Both the position numbers and the translations under genes were made by a program. From contig NZ_ATVS01000016.1 of assembly GCF_000420845.1 (NCBI RefSeq), positions 22,235-86,234 on the forward strand: a stretch of DNA of 64,000 nucleotides, read 5' to 3'. Shown piece by piece: positions 26,061-34,840 of this stretch. Each line of letters starts with the position of its first letter. Position 1 is the stretch's first letter. The DNA is from Butyrivibrio sp. AE3009. GTDB lineage: Bacteria; Bacillota; Clostridia; Lachnospirales; Lachnospiraceae. The notes beneath the pieces were generated by a model. The model saw nothing but the letters and a program-made list of their open reading frames with translations, did not search any database and was not told the DNA's origin.

Positions 26061-27065
26061 TCACAGACCTCTTACCTTGGCATGAAGCCATCTCACCGCC
26101 TTGGGCGCAGGGGCAAGTATCCTAAGATACGTTTTCTGCTTGGAGGTAAGATAGGGATTCTTCTTAATATTTCTCATGTTCTGTCTGATATAGGTAACAA
26201 CCTCTCTGTAGAAGGTGTTGTCCCCCGTCATCTTGCTGACCGGAATGTGGAGCAGATAATCAAGCCTCTGATAATAGCCAAATCTCTCCGCCACGGGGAT
26301 CAGCTCGGGATGGTGCTTCTTGACAAGATCCAGTGCCACATCCGCATTTCTGACAATATCTGTAAACACGGAGGGAAAATAGTCCTTGTCCTGTGCCTTT
26401 TTCCTGGAGTTGGAGCCCGTGCGATAGAATACGTGGTAGTACTGCTCCGGAAGAATAACCAGTTTGTCTATCCTTCCAAGCACATGTATCATCAGGTAAA
26501 AGTCTTCGTTGAGCTCTCCCTCGGGAAATCTCATATCTCCAAGGGCACTCTTTTTGGTCAGCTTGGTGCAAAAAGAAGCATCCCCGGTGTGCATAAGAAG
26601 GGTCCTAAGGTGCTCAGAGGCTGTGATCACAGTCTCTTGCTTCGGAGGAATGACCACATCCGGAAGCTTGGAGCCGTCCTCTGCGATCTCATCTCTGGAG
26701 ATCTGCACCATATCGGCATTGTTCCTAAGGGCTGCCTCCATGAGCCTTGAATACATCCGGCTGTCGATGTAATCGTCGCTGTCAACAAAGCCCAGGTATT
26801 CGCCTGTAGCCCTGCTGATTCCAAGGTTCCTGGCGCTGCTGGAGCCGCCGTTTTCCTTGTGGAGAGCCGTCACATTGGCATATTTTGCTGCCAGCTCATC
26901 GGCCACCTGCGCTGTTCCGTCGGTGGAGCCGTCGTCCACAACAATTATCTCAAGAAGCTCCCTTGGATAATCGGACATAGCCACGGATTCCACGCATTTT
27001 GGCAAAAGGTCTTTAATATTATATGCAGGTATGATAACTGAGATCTTACTGCTAAAATCCGGCAT
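26061..27065 (-). CDS. GT2 family glycosyltransferase
   Basis: A 334-residue GT-A enzyme with SVIIPAYNIKDLL near the N-terminus, VDDGSTDGTA, GGSSSARNLGI and the D-x-D-like FVDSDDYID near 96. Residues 200-334 are mostly helical and basic, as in EpsJ-type enzymes, with no clear membrane anchor. It sits 2 bp from the GT-C gene downstream and 15 bp from the one upstream. The sugar is unknown. Confidence 0.88.
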   Translation of the reverse strand: MPDFSSKISVIIPAYNIKDLLPKCVESVAMSDYPRELLEIIVVDDGSTDGTAQVADELAAKYANVTALHKENGGSSSARNLGISRATGEYLGFVDSDDYIDSRMYSRLMEAALRNNADMVQISRDEIAEDGSKLPDVVIPPKQETVITASEHLRTLLMHTGDASFCTKLTKKSALGDMRFPEGELNEDFYLMIHVLGRIDKLVILPEQYYHVFYRTGSNSRKKAQDKDYFPSVFTDIVRNADVALDLVKKHHPELIPVAERFGYYQRLDYLLHIPVSKMTGDNTFYREVVTYIRQNMRNIKKNPYLTSKQKTYLRILAPAPKAVRWLHAKVRGL

Positions 27066-27080
27066 ATCTATTCTCCCGTT

Positions 27081-28337
27081 TTACTTTTTTCCCGCGCTCT
27101 TTCCGGTATTTGCTGTCACCTTGATGACAGTCTCAGGGATCATCTGCTTGTACAGGTCATAGCCAAGAAGCAGGATGATTGTCAGCATTGCCATCGTAAG
27201 CGGCCACAAAAGAGTAACCGTTGAACCGAAAAGATATCTTGTATAGGTGATCATGGTGATAACCTGAAGTGCCGCGCAGATGGGCATCTTTTTGTAATTG
27301 AGCATTCCGTAGATAACTGCCATAACCTCAGGGATATAGCCGTATCTCTCATGCATTACCGGCAGGCAGAAAGTGCACACCTCCATGGTAAAGATCGCAA
27401 GAGTCAGCATATATCTTGAAGTGATCTTGAAATCTTTTTTGTAAACATAATAGGCAATAGAGCCGAAGATCATAAGGGTGCAGACTGTTCCGCCAAGGAT
27501 AAGTCCTCTTCTGGTGTATTTCTCAATATCAGTGGTGATAATGGTGTAGATACTGGGATAGTTCATGGAGAGTCTTGAGAACATTGTCACCTGCTTGCCG
27601 TAGATTCCCAGAAGGTCTCCCCAGGGTCTTCCTGCGATGGCAGAAGGAACCATGGCCAGAATATAGATAACAGGGATCCAGAAAATGTATCTTATCTTGA
27701 TCTTGTTCTTCAGCCACATGATGATAATGAAGGGCATGAAGAAAATGGCCTGCTGCTTGAAGCTGTAAGCAATTGCCATGTAAATAAAAGTTCTGTTGTC
27801 ATGCTCGTTCATAGCATGATACAAAGACAGCAATATAAAAGCTGTGTAGATGGAATCGTTCTGTCCCCAGGCTGCGCTGTTAAGAGCTACAGTGGGAAGG
27901 AACATGATTGCCGCATAGGACATAATAGCCTTGTTGACATTTCCGCCGGTCACATGGAAAGTAATACGCATAACAGCCACTGCGCAGACAAAATCAAAGA
28001 TAACCGAAACCGTCTTGATCAGATAAATATCGCTGATTCCTCCGCCAATATAGTGCAGGATCACGATAATATACTGGAACATGCAGTTGTAATCAAAGGT
28101 GCTGGCATCGCTCACACCGGGTGTAATACCAAGGTAAGCAAAACCTCCTGCCTCATGGCACTCTCTCATCCAATCAGCGAAGGCAGTACTGTAATCTCCC
28201 GATAAGATGTTATAAAAGGCAAACCTGTAGATCAGTCCCAAACAGCTCAGGGCTATAACAAACAGGAAGTCAAACATCTTGATGGTAACTTTTCCCACCT
28301 CAATTTCGTTGTTAAAAAACTTATCGATAGCTCTCAT
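27081..28337 (-). CDS. GPI18-like GT-C mannosyltransferase-type membrane protein
   Basis: A 418-residue protein with about ten helices. SAAWGQNDSIYTAFILL near residue 155 matches the WGQ.D.IY motif of the Gpi18/PIG-V-like group of GT-C proteins, and an acidic FADWMRECHEAGG lies in the first extracytoplasmic loop. The family uses polyprenyl-phosphate hexose donors. It lies inside a run of closely spaced GT genes. The donor and acceptor are unknown. Confidence 0.75.
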   Translation of the reverse strand: MRAIDKFFNNEIEVGKVTIKMFDFLFVIALSCLGLIYRFAFYNILSGDYSTAFADWMRECHEAGGFAYLGITPGVSDASTFDYNCMFQYIIVILHYIGGGISDIYLIKTVSVIFDFVCAVAVMRITFHVTGGNVNKAIMSYAAIMFLPTVALNSAAWGQNDSIYTAFILLSLYHAMNEHDNRTFIYMAIAYSFKQQAIFFMPFIIIMWLKNKIKIRYIFWIPVIYILAMVPSAIAGRPWGDLLGIYGKQVTMFSRLSMNYPSIYTIITTDIEKYTRRGLILGGTVCTLMIFGSIAYYVYKKDFKITSRYMLTLAIFTMEVCTFCLPVMHERYGYIPEVMAVIYGMLNYKKMPICAALQVITMITYTRYLFGSTVTLLWPLTMAMLTIILLLGYDLYKQMIPETVIKVTANTGKSAGKK

Positions 28338-28346
28338 AATCTCCTC

Positions 28347-29537
28347 TTACTCCAAAACATTTCTTTCTTGCATAGTTCTTGCAAATCCCGCAGGCTTATA
28401 TACCTCAGCAAGGCTCATGGGTCCTTCCGCAGCAGGTTCTACCTCACCCTTTTCCAAGTAGCCTTTGCAGAATCTTACAAGCTCCGATGCAGCTTTTTCG
28501 GCATTCCATAAATTTCTTATAGTATCAGCCGCATTTTTGCCATATTCAGCTATTTTATCATTATTCTCAAAAAGGTAAAGGACGTTCTTCTCAAAGTCCT
28601 CGTAGCTGCCTTTTCTGTATATTCGTCCGTTGTAACCGTGCTCAATAAGGAAGGGAACAGCTCCCGCTTCCCCCGATGCCACCACCGCGGCGCCGCAACC
28701 CATGGCCTCGTTCACGACAGCTCCCCAGCCCTCGAGATAATTGCTGGTAAAAAGAAAAACGTCTGCTTCCTTCATATGTTCCAGAACCCTTGCAGGCTTA
28801 AGGCCTCCTGTTAATGTAACCCCGGAAGTGAGCCCGGCACGTCTTACTCTCTCAGCGAGAGTCCCGGACAGCCTTCCGTCTCCAATGATTTCCATGGTGA
28901 AATCATAGCCCTTATTATTCAGGGTCTCAGCAACTTTCACAGCATATTCAGGGTGCTTTAGATCTATGAGGCGCCCTGCCCAGCAGATCTTAATGGGTCT
29001 CCTGTTGCAGTTACCATATTCCCTGCCTTCGTCATCACTCTCAGGAAAATATCCCCACTTCAGCATCTTGCCGGGATAACTGTGAATGAGCCTGAAATCC
29101 GATGCCACATAGGCCCCGGCGCAGAGAAGAAATACCGGCTTTTTTCTGTAGACGTAGTGTTCCTCTCTCTTTTTCTTAAGGCCCTTGGGGCTTATTGCCT
29201 TCCACTGACCTTCTCTGTAGATCCTCTCACTGACTCTGAAAGATAGCTTGCCCGAAGATAAGCGCTCCTTCTCAATCTCGGCTGTAAGACCCTCGGTCCA
29301 GCCAAATATCGTCACATCACTGCCCAGGATAAGGTCCTTGCACTTCTCCTCATCCTTGTACATTTCAAGGACGAAGGGAAAATCGGAAGTTCTGACACCC
29401 CATCCCATCTGCAGCCTTTTTTCCTCCATAGGCATGACCTGTATAAAATTAAATTCTACCTCATCAAGAGAAGCCATGGCCTTGCAAAAAGGAAGCTGAT
29501 GGTGGTTTATGTAGTTGGACACAAAGGTTATGACCAT
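28347..29537 (-). CDS. GT4 family glycosyltransferase
   Basis: A 396-residue GT-B enzyme. The C-terminal Rossmann domain is clear: ICWAGRLIDLKHP, EIIGDGRLSG, and LEGWGAVVNEAMGCGAAVVAS with the E-x7-E pair of retaining GT4 enzymes. The N-terminal acceptor domain is less conserved. It lies 2 bp from the next GT4 gene. Probably cytoplasmic, adding a sugar to the lipid-linked repeat unit. Confidence 0.88.
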   Translation of the reverse strand: MVITFVSNYINHHQLPFCKAMASLDEVEFNFIQVMPMEEKRLQMGWGVRTSDFPFVLEMYKDEEKCKDLILGSDVTIFGWTEGLTAEIEKERLSSGKLSFRVSERIYREGQWKAISPKGLKKKREEHYVYRKKPVFLLCAGAYVASDFRLIHSYPGKMLKWGYFPESDDEGREYGNCNRRPIKICWAGRLIDLKHPEYAVKVAETLNNKGYDFTMEIIGDGRLSGTLAERVRRAGLTSGVTLTGGLKPARVLEHMKEADVFLFTSNYLEGWGAVVNEAMGCGAAVVASGEAGAVPFLIEHGYNGRIYRKGSYEDFEKNVLYLFENNDKIAEYGKNAADTIRNLWNAEKAASELVRFCKGYLEKGEVEPAAEGPMSLAEVYKPAGFARTMQERNVLE

Positions 29538-29538
29538 A

Positions 29539-30831
29539 TCACGCTCTTGCCTCGTTTATATCTCTGTAGATCTCAAGAAGTCTGTCGTAGTTCCTGTCGG
29601 GACTGTGGGTTTCGCGGGCATGCTTCCTCGCATTGTCTCCGTAGACCGCAGCCAGCATGGGATCGTCCCATATCTGCAAAATGCATCTCTTAAGGTCCTC
29701 AGGATCAGCCTTCTCAAACAAAAGGCCGTCCTTGCCATCCTCAACCATTGACGGAATGCCTCCGACCCTTGATGCCACAACAGGAGTTCCAAGAAGCATC
29801 GCTTCTCCCAGGGAATTGGGCGAGTTCTCTACGACAGAGGCACACACAAATACGCCTGCTGTAAGGAGTCTGTCCTTCATCTCCTCTTCGCTGAGCATTC
29901 CCAGCATTGTTATATTCTTCTTAAGGTGAAGAGTCCTGATAAGCCCCTTAATATACTTGCCATATGCAGCGGCCCTGAGAAAATAAGGGTATTTGCTCTG
30001 GCCCTTGCCGATTATATTGTTGCCGGCAACATATAAATGAGCATCCGGGTACTTCTCCAATATTCCGGGCATAGCCTGAAGGACAAAATGAAATCCCTTG
30101 AGCGGGTAATCTCCCTGGGATAAAAATATCGAGTGTTCTTCTATATCCTTTTCCCTTCTTGTGGCTGTATAGAAGGAAGGACGCATCGTCTCGTTAAGGT
30201 GATAATACCTGGCCTCAGGATTGATCTCATAGGTCCTTGCCCTGTCAAAATCAGTTCTTCCTGTGATATTGCCGGTGAGCCTTATGCACTCGGCCTCATG
30301 TTCGGCTCTTGCTCTGTATTTCTCCTGCTGTTTGATAAGACTGTCCTGTTTGATCCTGTCTCTGAAGGTTGCGGACTGCTGCACCTTCTCAGGAATACCG
30401 GCCATATATTCCTCTGCGATAACACCGCAGACACCCTGGATTCCAAGCAGAACCCTGGAAGGATTGCCAAAGCACCTTAGCATCGCCAGGCTGTGGGGAA
30501 ACTCCGTTCCGAAGATGTGCACCACATCAGGCTTAAAATCATCAAGAATGTTATGAAAACGGTTCTCCACCTTGCCGTCATAACTTTCCGGGTGGCTTAG
30601 ATCCTCCACGAAGCCGTAGTAGGTAATGCCATCAATGACCTCACTGGAAGAAGCGATATCACCCTCCGCCGGAAAGGCTATGGCAAGTTCTATCTCGTTG
30701 TCACCCAATATATGACTGTTCTTTATTCTCTCAAGGCATCCCGTCAGCCACCCCTCCCGGACCGAAAAGTCAAGTCCGTGGGCCTTGGCATAAGCCGGAA
30801 GCATTATGTTGCAAAGCCATAGTATTCTCAA
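29539..30831 (-). CDS. GT4 family glycosyltransferase (TTG start)
   Basis: A 430-residue GT-B enzyme. FLSQGDYPLKGFHFVLQAM and ENSPNSLGEAMLLGTPVVAS near residues 345-365 carry the GT4 donor-binding and E-x7-E features. The start codon is TTG at 30831: AAAGGAG lies about 9 bases upstream and the first residues (MRILWLCNIMLP) are a typical GT4 N-terminus, whereas the next Met would cut the first strand. It is packed between two other GT genes with gaps of 1-4 bp. Confidence 0.87.
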   Translation of the reverse strand: MRILWLCNIMLPAYAKAHGLDFSVREGWLTGCLERIKNSHILGDNEIELAIAFPAEGDIASSSEVIDGITYYGFVEDLSHPESYDGKVENRFHNILDDFKPDVVHIFGTEFPHSLAMLRCFGNPSRVLLGIQGVCGVIAEEYMAGIPEKVQQSATFRDRIKQDSLIKQQEKYRARAEHEAECIRLTGNITGRTDFDRARTYEINPEARYYHLNETMRPSFYTATRREKDIEEHSIFLSQGDYPLKGFHFVLQAMPGILEKYPDAHLYVAGNNIIGKGQSKYPYFLRAAAYGKYIKGLIRTLHLKKNITMLGMLSEEEMKDRLLTAGVFVCASVVENSPNSLGEAMLLGTPVVASRVGGIPSMVEDGKDGLLFEKADPEDLKRCILQIWDDPMLAAVYGDNARKHARETHSPDRNYDRLLEIYRDINEARA

Positions 30832-30834
30832 TTC

Positions 30835-31728
30835 TTACTTCTCCTTTTTGGCATTTCTTACCTTGTAAGCTGCGTTCTTAACTGCGTTATAGGCACCTGC
30901 AGTGGTTTTGTTGGAAGCTAAAAAGGTTCTCACTTTCGAAAGAGTAACAATTCTCAAGAAGTCATATTTCCTTATCTTGGACTTGGGAAGGTACATACCG
31001 ATGATAACCTTCCTCTCCTCCTCAGATATCTTCCTGTTAACATCAGAGAAGCCGCCTCCCTCATAATTGGCAATTATCATGGGGATGTATACTGTCTCAG
31101 CCTTCTCTTTGTATATGCAACGAAGGAACTGCTCGTAGTCAGCCCTAACCTTGTATTTAAGGTCAAAAAGGTTCCTTCTCATAAGTCTCTCATCGTAGAA
31201 GCAGGCCTGGTGCGAAGGAAGGTTCCTGTAGCAGGCATAGTCATCGATCTTGGGATTGGAGGGTACTCTCTGGAGCGTTGTGACCTCAAAAATATCTCCG
31301 TAAAAGATTGAAGAAAGTGTGGTTCCCGAGGACTCCTGTCTGCTTACTATGGCGTCATGGACATTTTTAAGCACGTCCCTGTCCCTGAAGGTATCTCCGC
31401 AGTTTAGGAAGAATACGTAGGAGGGTGTATCGCCGGCTTTGATATCATCTGTTATTTCTGATAAGTAGGACACAGCTATGTTCATGGCGTGATAGATACC
31501 GTTATCACAGCTCTCTATAAGGGTTATCTTGCTGCTACCCTTACTGTCTTTTCCCGCCACGCTGTACTTACCCTTGAGCTTCTCAATGGAACCGTCGGTA
31601 CTAAGTCCGTCCTTAACCAGAATGCGATAGTCATCAAAGCTCTGTGTGACAATGCTGTCAATTGTCTCCGTCAGCTTGTCTCCCGAATTGTATGTAACTG
31701 TTATTATTGTAAAAAATGGTCTCTTCAT
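30835..31728 (-). CDS. GT2 family glycosyltransferase
   Basis: A 297-residue GT-A enzyme. FTIITVTYNSGDKL at the start, VKDGLSTDGS, and FFLNCGDTF in the D-x-D position (the D is shifted) place it in the GT2 subgroup often seen in colanic-acid-like clusters (WcaA/WcaE). The C-terminal 50 residues are basic. It is part of the tight GT run from 32.9 to 26 kb. Confidence 0.86.
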   Translation of the reverse strand: MKRPFFTIITVTYNSGDKLTETIDSIVTQSFDDYRILVKDGLSTDGSIEKLKGKYSVAGKDSKGSSKITLIESCDNGIYHAMNIAVSYLSEITDDIKAGDTPSYVFFLNCGDTFRDRDVLKNVHDAIVSRQESSGTTLSSIFYGDIFEVTTLQRVPSNPKIDDYACYRNLPSHQACFYDERLMRRNLFDLKYKVRADYEQFLRCIYKEKAETVYIPMIIANYEGGGFSDVNRKISEEERKVIIGMYLPKSKIRKYDFLRIVTLSKVRTFLASNKTTAGAYNAVKNAAYKVRNAKKEK

Positions 31729-31743
31729 AGCTTGAACCTGTTA

Positions 31744-32871
31744 TCAATAACCCCTTTCCGAAAGAGTCATGGGCATCTCATGAAACAAAAACGTCTGATA
31801 TGGTAAAATTCTCACTCCGTCATTGGCCGCCCCGCGCATATACATCGCAAAGTACAGCAGGCAGGCGACAATCCCGGCCAATATTATGAACTGCCTCTTC
31901 TTATCATCCTTAACCTTGAAGATAAGAGCCGGAACAAACAGAATATGTGTCACTGTCAGGTAATAGCCTATCCTTGAGATGATCGGAAGGAAGGACCCGA
32001 ACAGATACAGGGCAAGGGCCATGTTGTTGCACCAGAAATAGAAACTGTAGGTCCTGTTGCCTTTGATACAGTCCCTGTACATATACAGAGAAAACAGCAA
32101 AATTGCTGTGCACCTGACGATATTCACAATGCTGGTTCCGCCTGTAAGATACTCCGTATCCTTGTAGGACGGGTACAAAAATACAACAATCTTAAGATAC
32201 AGATCCTGCAAAAACAGGCAGGATAAACAAAAGGCTCCTCCCAGAAGCATCATCCATTTCTTCCAGGGAAGAGAAGCCAGAAAGTACAGAGGAAGCACCA
32301 CCAGAATGGACTTGTGGAACAGGGCTCCCAGCAGTATCAGCAATATGAATCCGGGCCAGTCACCCTTAAGCACAAACTTAACCGAATAGAGTGCTATACC
32401 AAGAGCCAGATAATATCTGACCGTGCTGATTGACTGGAAATAGTACCCCAGCAGCATAAACATCATGAAACTGTAAGTAAAATGCTCACTCTGCTGCCAC
32501 AGTGCCTTCATAAAGAAGAAAATGGTAAAGAAGGCAAACACCGCAAACACCAGAATATAGTTCTCAAAGCCGCAAAGGTAATAAATAACATATGTTACAG
32601 CATTGAATCCCGCCTCTGTCGGTACATAGGCATGGCTGAACACCAGATGCATGAACTCCACGTACTTGGCGTAGTCATTGCCAACATTGAGCCTAAGGGC
32701 TGAAACAGCAAAAAGAGCAGTAAAGATCATGAGGATAGCGATCATATTCACTGCGTCCTGTCTCGTCATCCCCTGATATACTGCAAGTAGTCTACCGTTA
32801 TTAACTTGTTTTTTCCGCACCGGCAGTGCCAGCGTCAGCACCAGGAGCGTAAGAATAAGATAAACAGCCAA
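31744..32871 (-). CDS. EpsG-family polysaccharide polymerase-like membrane protein (TTG start)
   Basis: A 375-residue protein with about ten helices and the EpsG signature: ALRLNVGNDYAKYVEFMH after helix 2, then AGFNAVTYVIYYLCGF. EpsG proteins are thought to polymerise exopolysaccharide repeat units, as Wzy does. The start appears to be TTG at 32871, with AAGGTG upstream; the next Met is 34 residues in and would remove helix 1. The neighbouring chain-length and priming genes (33693, 34841) complete a Wzx/Wzy-type set except for a flippase. Confidence 0.82.
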   Translation of the reverse strand: MAVYLILTLLVLTLALPVRKKQVNNGRLLAVYQGMTRQDAVNMIAILMIFTALFAVSALRLNVGNDYAKYVEFMHLVFSHAYVPTEAGFNAVTYVIYYLCGFENYILVFAVFAFFTIFFFMKALWQQSEHFTYSFMMFMLLGYYFQSISTVRYYLALGIALYSVKFVLKGDWPGFILLILLGALFHKSILVVLPLYFLASLPWKKWMMLLGGAFCLSCLFLQDLYLKIVVFLYPSYKDTEYLTGGTSIVNIVRCTAILLFSLYMYRDCIKGNRTYSFYFWCNNMALALYLFGSFLPIISRIGYYLTVTHILFVPALIFKVKDDKKRQFIILAGIVACLLYFAMYMRGAANDGVRILPYQTFLFHEMPMTLSERGY

Positions 32872-32872
32872 T

Positions 32873-33682
32873 TTACACCTTCTTCAGGGTCCTGCCGTGA
32901 CGAACTCCCTTTCTAAGGAGCCTGAAGCATTTAAGAAACCCTTTTTCCCTGCACATCTCATCTCTGTTCTTGAACAAAAATCTGAATCCCCAGAGGTAAG
33001 CGCTCTTTCCGTATAGGAAGTGATACAGCACTCCTCTGTCGTAGAAAAACTTGTCCGTATATCCTTCAAACCAGGTAGAAGTCCCGGTTGCCAGCTCATG
33101 TCCTATATCCACAGGCGTCCTGTAGATATTAAGCCCCGCTTTTAACAGATCGTGTAAAAAGAGGCTGTCTTCGCCGTTCATATAAGGCGCTCCCCCTCCG
33201 AACAGCAGGGAGTACTTCACACCGCTGTCCACTATCTTCTGCCTTCTGGCGCAGATGGCGTAGGCGGGATATCTTCCGTAGTTGTACCAGGACACCTTCT
33301 TGAAGTCCTCGTTGTGATAGGTCTCCCTCCCGGGCTGCTGCTGTACGTTAAAAAGAAGTACGTCAGCCTCGGGATGAGCATCGAACTCCTCCAGGACCCT
33401 GTTCACATAGCCTGCATCATAGACGATGTCATCATCGCCAAACTGTATTATCTCTGCTGTAGCATTCTCAAGGGCTGTATTGCGGGATAGACCAACACCC
33501 TTGTCATGCATGGTGATTGTCTTAATAACAAACGAATCCAGTATAAAAGTATCCTTCTCAGTCTTACCTCTCGTTCCCGGCTTCTGATTGACTATTACCG
33601 CGTCGGAATGTATATGAAGTTTGTCAGCAAGGTCGCCGGGATCCTTGTTAACTGACGAAATCAGTATCTCTAATCTGCTCAT
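32873..33682 (-). CDS. GT2-like glycosyltransferase (EPS type)
   Basis: A 269-residue GT-A-like protein. The usual N-terminal strand is replaced by LEILISSVNKDPGDLAD, while IIQFGDDDIVY near 97 gives the metal-binding acids and GVGLSRNTAL is typical of the fold. YMNGEDSLFLHDLLKAG near 165 is the acceptor-side acidic motif of this GT2 subgroup. It sits 1 bp from epsG-like and 10 bp from the chain-length gene. Substrate unknown. Confidence 0.8.
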   Translation of the reverse strand: MSRLEILISSVNKDPGDLADKLHIHSDAVIVNQKPGTRGKTEKDTFILDSFVIKTITMHDKGVGLSRNTALENATAEIIQFGDDDIVYDAGYVNRVLEEFDAHPEADVLLFNVQQQPGRETYHNEDFKKVSWYNYGRYPAYAICARRQKIVDSGVKYSLLFGGGAPYMNGEDSLFLHDLLKAGLNIYRTPVDIGHELATGTSTWFEGYTDKFFYDRGVLYHFLYGKSAYLWGFRFLFKNRDEMCREKGFLKCFRLLRKGVRHGRTLKKV

Positions 33683-33692
33683 AAACGCACGC

Positions 33693-34799
33693 CTATTTGA
33701 TCCTGTAGTATTTTTTCATAAAGCTGCGGTCTGCCCTTGTAAGCAGTACTCCCACTATTCTGCAGCCGTGCTTACGAAGCTGACTGGTGGTGCGATCCGC
33801 CATGCTCTTACACTTTTTCCCATAGGGAACAGCCATGATAACGCCGCCGGAAGTTGCAATCTTGCGATAATTATCCAGTACTTTTCCGGGGGTGCTGATG
33901 GCTGTCATATCGCTGATGGCCTCAGGGCACTTATTTCCAAGGGCCTTCTTAAGGCTCTCCAGGTCTTCCTCCGAATGTTTCTCATTCCTGACGCTGTCCA
34001 CTGAGACGAAGAGCAGGCCTGAGGCGCCCTCTGTATATTTTTTGCAGGTGGCTATAAGATCGTTTTTGAATATCTCATCTGCGGTGGTGTTCCTGTCTTC
34101 GCCCTTAAACAGTACTCCCAGAACAGGCAGATCGTATCTGGACTCACATTCCTCGGGAACATAGACCGCATCGTCAATTGCATCAATCAGCATAAGAGCC
34201 ATAACTGAGCCCACAAGTCCCACAATCAGTCCGAACACTGCTGCCACAGCGCTTCTGTCGGTGTAGGTAACAAGCGTGGCCTCTTCGCTGTTAAGAAGTT
34301 TGATGGAGTCAAAGGCATCATTGGTCTCGCCATAGGACTTAAGTGCCTTGATGGCGGCATCTGTCACTGCCTGGGCTCTGTCTCTGTCATTGTCCTTGAC
34401 GGTAAGAAGAAGGACTCTGACATCGGAAGGAATCTCTGCGGTGATATCGCTAACCACCTGGCTTCCTGTCATATCACCATAGCCCGCAGCCTCAAGCCCC
34501 TTCATGATCACATCAAGGACTTCATCGGTGGACATAAGGGAATTCCAGGTGTAGGCGTTATAAGAATCCACCTGGCTCTTGGCATTCTCGTCATAGGCGA
34601 ACTTAATATAGAACTGGCTGGTTGTCTGATAGCTCCTGGCAGGTCCGAAGGTCACCGTCACAAGTGTATATACCCCAAGGAACAAAAGAGCACATATTAT
34701 TCCGGTGAGCGGAACAAGCCACAGCTTTTTAAGAAGCCTTAAATAAAAGCTTCGAAGGTTTAGTTTTTCGTTCATATATCCCTTATCTGCTCTTTCCAT
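33693..34799 (-). CDS. Wzz/YveK-type chain-length protein with degenerate tyrosine-kinase-like C-terminus
   Basis: A 368-residue protein. Helix 1 (about 26-48) and helix 2 (about 183-205) enclose the Wzz extracytoplasmic domain. The C-terminal 155 residues resemble a bacterial tyrosine kinase (BY-kinase): LLFVSVDS at 262-269, GGVIMAVPYGKK at 318-329 and CRIVGVLLTRAD at 346-357. The Walker A GKS/T that should follow the first strand is missing, as is a Walker A' D-x-D-P, so it is unlikely to phosphorylate. No separate BY-kinase is in the window. It probably controls polymer length with the EpsG polymerase. Start ATG 34799 has GAGGGA upstream. Confidence 0.82.
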   Translation of the reverse strand: MERADKGYMNEKLNLRSFYLRLLKKLWLVPLTGIICALLFLGVYTLVTVTFGPARSYQTTSQFYIKFAYDENAKSQVDSYNAYTWNSLMSTDEVLDVIMKGLEAAGYGDMTGSQVVSDITAEIPSDVRVLLLTVKDNDRDRAQAVTDAAIKALKSYGETNDAFDSIKLLNSEEATLVTYTDRSAVAAVFGLIVGLVGSVMALMLIDAIDDAVYVPEECESRYDLPVLGVLFKGEDRNTTADEIFKNDLIATCKKYTEGASGLLFVSVDSVRNEKHSEEDLESLKKALGNKCPEAISDMTAISTPGKVLDNYRKIATSGGVIMAVPYGKKCKSMADRTTSQLRKHGCRIVGVLLTRADRSFMKKYYRIK

Positions 34800-34812
34800 A
34801 CTCTTCCCTCTT

Positions 34813-34828
34813 AAGTGCCCCTCACTTT
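34813..34828. repeat. Degenerate family A repeat
   Basis: AAGTGCCCCTCACTT, one base or so from the family A consensus, in the 41-bp gap between the priming transferase and the chain-length gene. Confidence 0.5.
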
Positions 34829-34840
34829 TATTATTTTCCG

